From NCBI GenBank assembly GCA_023386115.1, contig JAEWKL010000623.1:1-36290 (forward strand): 36,290 bases of DNA. Reading direction: 5' to 3'. Below are positions 33,852 through 36,290 of this stretch, piece after piece. The position numbers were made by a program, and so were the translations under genes. Within the stretch, counting starts at the first letter, position 1. The number at the start of each line of letters is the position of its first letter. The notes under the pieces were generated by a model. The model ran no database searches, had not been told where the DNA came from, and was given only the letters and a program-made list of their open reading frames with translations. The DNA is from Pseudomonadota bacterium. GTDB taxonomy: Bacteria; Pseudomonadota; Alphaproteobacteria; Rhizobiales; Beijerinckiaceae.

Positions 33852-34221
33852 CGCTCAACCTCCCTATCGCTGCTCACCGGTCTCATATCATCGATTATTC
33901 GTCAATAAGCGATTTTCAATAGCTTGTTATGTAGCTTGGTGCCGCGGTATCGGTTGGTGCTGCGCCGCCGCGACAGCTCCGCTCACCTCGCGCTCCAAGC
34001 CCTGTGGTTCCGATCACGATCAGCAAGCAAGCGATGGCTCTTGAGACAACTTGCTGTATGTGAACGTTATTCGCGCTCCGATACCACTCCGCTGCCGATC
34101 TCATGGACTGGTATGGTTCGATCGGCTCGGCGCCTATTCCGACACTTCGGTCGAGCTCACAACCAAATCGTCGTTGACGCTAAAAATCGTTTTTACTAAT
34201 GATCACCGATGTTTTGGTAGG
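33852..34221. promoter_or_regulatory. Divergent control region, dioxygenase operon and GntR gene
   Basis: ATCGATTATT (33890-33899) and AATAAGCGAT (33904-33913) are inverted repeats with one mismatch around CGTC, 39 bases upstream of the dioxygenase start. The palindrome's size fits a FadR-type GntR operator, and the GntR gene is divergent. A second small palindrome, AAAAA/TTTTT around TCG, lies near 34185. The part 33950-34150 holds nothing recognisable. Confidence 0.5.
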
Positions 34222-35016
34222 ATGGTGCTTCCTAGCGGGAGAGACGCGTTGACCGAGGCGAGGATCCGCCGCACCGCACGTGATCAGATCGAGACGCGAT
34301 TTGGCCTCGTGACGTCCACTCCGGGGATGCCGGCCACCCTGGTCGACGACGGCAAGAACACAATGGCCAGCCAGCTCGTCGACCGGCTGCGCGAAGCGAT
34401 CATCTCGGGCCAGCTCGAAGCCGGCAGCAAGATCAACCTGCAGCGCGCGCGAGAGAGCTTCGGGGTCTCCTTGAGCCCGCTCCGGGAGGCGCTGGCCCGA
34501 CTGATCTCCGACGGGCTCGTGGTCTTCGAGGACAATCGCGGCTACCGCGTCGCGCCGATCTCGCTGTCGAACCTGGCGGAGATCACGCAGCTCCGCGAGG
34601 AGTTCGAGATCCTGGCGCTGCGCCAAGCGATCGCGATCGGAACCGTGGATTGGGAGGGCGACGTGATGCGCGCCCTCCACCGCATGAACCGGATCGAGCG
34701 CGACCCCGACCAGCCGGAGTCGCTGGAACGCTGGGAAGCCTACCACCGGGAGTTCCACCTCACGCTGATCGCAGGGTGTCGGATGCCGCTGCTGCTGAAC
34801 TTCTGCGGCGTCCTCCTGAACCTGAATGACCGCTACCGGCGCACCTTCCTGCGCCGGACGCCGGGTGGGGACCGGAACGTCGCCCAGGAGCATGGCGAGA
34901 TCGCGCAGGGCGCCGTTGCGCGCGACGCCGAGTTCGCCTGCGCCCGCCTGCGCGAGCACATCCACCGCACGGGCACCAACCTGCAGCGGCATCTCGCCGA
35001 CAAGCTTGCTCCCTGA
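34222..35016 (+). CDS. GntR family transcriptional regulator, FadR/FCD subfamily
   Basis: A DNA-binding regulator of about 264 residues. The winged helix-turn-helix runs from LVDRLREAIISGQLEAGSKI through LQRARESFGVSLSPLREALARLISDGLV, then VFEDNRGYRVAPIS; the all-helical FCD ligand domain follows (LAEITQLREEFEILALRQAI; HREFHLTLIAGC; EHGEIAQGAVARDAEFACARLREHI). The start is uncertain: ATG 34222 lacks a proper site, while TTG 34249 has GGGAGAG upstream and ATG 34363 directly precedes the DNA-binding domain. It is divergent from the dioxygenase-hpaH-hpaI-mmsA operon, its probable target, and upstream of the isomerase gene on its own strand. Confidence 0.9.
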   Translation: MVLPSGRDALTEARIRRTARDQIETRFGLVTSTPGMPATLVDDGKNTMASQLVDRLREAIISGQLEAGSKINLQRARESFGVSLSPLREALARLISDGLVVFEDNRGYRVAPISLSNLAEITQLREEFEILALRQAIAIGTVDWEGDVMRALHRMNRIERDPDQPESLERWEAYHREFHLTLIAGCRMPLLLNFCGVLLNLNDRYRRTFLRRTPGGDRNVAQEHGEIAQGAVARDAEFACARLREHIHRTGTNLQRHLADKLAP

Positions 35017-35033
35017 CCATTCGGGCCATCGCC

Positions 35034-35843
35034 ATGCACGCCTCACCCGACCAGCCTCTGGGCCTGGCCCATTTCACCTGCATCGCGGTGCCGCCCGTCG
35101 AGCTCGTCCGGCTCGCGGCCCGGACCGGCTACGCGTCGGTCGGCCTGCGGCTTCACCCGGCCTTCCCCGGCGCCCCCGTGTACGAATTGCCGTTCGGGAG
35201 TCCCGCTTTCCGCGACGTGCAGCAGGCACTGCGAGATGAGGGGGTGCGCCTCCACGACATCGAATTTGTCACCATCGGGGAGGACTTCGTGCCGACCTCG
35301 CTCGCCGGCATTCTCGAGGCGGCGGCGGGTCTCGGCGCTTGGCGCCTGAGCGTGTGCGGGGACGATCCGGATCGCGCACGCCTCGTCGCGCGGTTCGCGG
35401 AGCTCTGCGACCTCGCGGACGGGTTCGGCATGGGCGTGGACCTGGAGTGCATGGCGTGGCGGCGGGTCGCGAGCCTCCCCGACGCGGTCCGGGTGGTCGA
35501 GGCCGCCGGGCGGCCGAACGGCGGCGTCCTCGTCGACGCGCTCCACCTCTCCCGAACTGGGGGGACGCCCGAGGACGTGCGTGCGGTGCCAGCCGAGCTG
35601 GTCCGCAGCGCGCAGCTCTGCGACGCGCCGGCGGAGGCGCCGCGATCGACGGACGCGATCATCCAGGAGGCCCGGGCCGGTCGCCTGATCCCGGGAGAAG
35701 GGGCACTGCCCCTGTCGGCGCTGGTGTCGGCGCTGCCTCCAACGGCAGCCCTCTCGATTGAGGTTCCGATGACGGGCTCGGCCTCTGCCGAGGAGCACGC
35801 GAGGGCCAATTTCATGGCGGCCCGGCAGCTGCTGGCGTCCTGA
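35034..35843 (+). CDS. TIM-barrel sugar isomerase/epimerase-like (possible 3-dehydroshikimate dehydratase)
   Basis: A 269-residue xylose-isomerase-like TIM barrel. The barrel strands show in LAHFTCIAVPP, YASVGLRLHP, VRLHDIEFVTIG (with the first metal Glu), LSVCGDD, MGVDLECMAW, GGVLVDALHLSRTGG (Asp and His ligands), SAQLCDA and ALSIEVPM (last Glu). Family members include sugar-acid isomerases and AsbF/QuiC-type dehydroshikimate dehydratases. It starts 17 bases after the GntR gene and is followed by a shikimate dehydrogenase-like gene, which favours the dehydratase reading: dehydroshikimate to protocatechuate. The precise reaction remains open. Confidence 0.75.
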   Translation: MHASPDQPLGLAHFTCIAVPPVELVRLAARTGYASVGLRLHPAFPGAPVYELPFGSPAFRDVQQALRDEGVRLHDIEFVTIGEDFVPTSLAGILEAAAGLGAWRLSVCGDDPDRARLVARFAELCDLADGFGMGVDLECMAWRRVASLPDAVRVVEAAGRPNGGVLVDALHLSRTGGTPEDVRAVPAELVRSAQLCDAPAEAPRSTDAIIQEARAGRLIPGEGALPLSALVSALPPTAALSIEVPMTGSASAEEHARANFMAARQLLAS

Positions 35844-35875
35844 GCGCCGCGCCTGAACACGAGTCGGTCTCGACG

Positions 35876-36290
35876 TTGCTCCGCACCAACCACGATGAGG
35901 CTACGCCTAAGATCCGAGGGACCACCCTGATCGCGCATCTCGGCTACCCGACCGAGTCGTTCAAGGCGCCGATGATCTACAACCCGTGGTTCGAGAAGCA
36001 CGGCGTCGACGCCGTGGTGATGCCGATGGGCGTCAAGGCCGAGGACTACCCGGAGGTCTTCCGCTCGGTTTTCCGCCTCACCAACATCCGCGGCGCCCTT
36101 GTCACCATGCCGCACAAGGTCACCACGATCGCGCTCCTCGACGAGTTCAGCACCACGGCCAGGATCGCCGACTCCTGCAACGCGGTGCTGCGGCGCCCGG
36201 ACGGCACGCTCGTCGGCGACATGTTCGACGGCGCCGGCTTCGTGCGCGGCATCCAGCGCAAGGGCCGCAACCTCGCCGGCGCCCGGGTGC
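35876..36290 (+). CDS. Shikimate/quinate dehydrogenase family (AroE-like), 3' end outside window
   Basis: The frame runs to the right edge. It has the AroE N-terminal substrate domain: LIAHLGYPTESFKAPMIYNPWF, ALVTMPHKVTTIALLD with the catalytic Lys in the PHK motif, DSCNAVLRRPDGTLVGDMFDGAGFVRG matching the NTDGxGF region but with Phe for Thr, and the first bases of the NADP domain. The start is unclear. In frame only TTG 35876 is a plausible initiator, with a poor ribosome site; CTG 35840 overlaps the previous stop. It probably oxidises quinate or shikimate and follows the isomerase/dehydratase gene in a small peripheral pathway. Confidence 0.8.
   Translation, partial: MLRTNHDEATPKIRGTTLIAHLGYPTESFKAPMIYNPWFEKHGVDAVVMPMGVKAEDYPEVFRSVFRLTNIRGALVTMPHKVTTIALLDEFSTTARIADSCNAVLRRPDGTLVGDMFDGAGFVRGIQRKGRNLAGARV

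Noticed and set aside
33950..34200. Possible small gene or IS fragment in the GntR upstream region
   Set aside because: Short open frames exist but none has a ribosome site or recognisable sequence.

Overview
The window is GC-rich alphaproteobacterial DNA, most like a Methylobacterium-type member of the Hyphomicrobiales. That is inferred from codon use and from the gene families present (many LysR regulators, siderophore receptors, plant-aromatic catabolism); there is no rRNA, tRNA or housekeeping marker to prove it. It reads as accessory DNA: catabolic and transport operons separated by worn insertion sequences, a tyrosine recombinase, truncated genes and short dispersed repeats.

Layout. 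1-4.2 kb: the 5' end of a secreted protein, an SDR oxidoreductase divergent from a GcvA-like LysR gene, and an SbtA-family permease divergent from a second LysR gene with a 31-bp near-perfect palindrome between them. 4.2-8.1 kb: a scar region with an IS6-type end fused to a gutted GAF-PAS-GGDEF gene, a tyrosine recombinase coupled to a 73-residue protein, a possible MITE, an IS5-type transposase relic, and an AT-rich small gene beside a strong hairpin. 8.1-15.4 kb: iron acquisition, with two TonB-dependent siderophore receptors and a Fes/IroE-type esterase. 15.4-16.9 kb: small hypothetical genes, copies of a dispersed repeat, and the tail of a lost response regulator.

16.9-28.7 kb is a tannin/gallate region. 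A minus-strand operon encodes an SRPBCC protein, an LpdC-like gallate decarboxylase of the UbiD family, its UbiX-type flavin prenyltransferase and a DUF3861 protein; a LysR gene is divergent from it. A second minus-strand operon encodes a DUF1932-type dehydrogenase, a type I (VOC) extradiol dioxygenase, an aromatic-acid MFS importer, LigJ, LigK, a cytoplasmic binding-protein-fold protein and a secreted tannase; a LysR gene lies upstream. Tannase would release gallate and the MFS protein import it. Gallate could then be decarboxylated to pyrogallol or ring-cleaved towards 4-oxalomesaconate and on through LigJ and LigK to pyruvate and oxaloacetate. Neither a LigAB-type gallate dioxygenase nor a PrpF-type tautomerase is in the window.

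30.2-36.3 kb: an intradiol dioxygenase, an HpaH-like hydratase, an HpaI-like aldolase and an MmsA-like dehydrogenase form a minus-strand operon divergent from a GntR gene, a TIM-barrel isomerase/dehydratase and a shikimate/quinate dehydrogenase cut by the window edge. The four enzymes together suggest an unusual route: pyrogallol to 2-hydroxymuconate, hydration to 4-hydroxy-2-oxoadipate, aldol cleavage to pyruvate plus malonate semialdehyde, then acetyl-CoA. In this sequence a deletion has joined the 3' part of hpaI to the 5'-truncated mmsA, so the last steps look damaged. Functions are inferred from sequence recognition only; no database search was possible.
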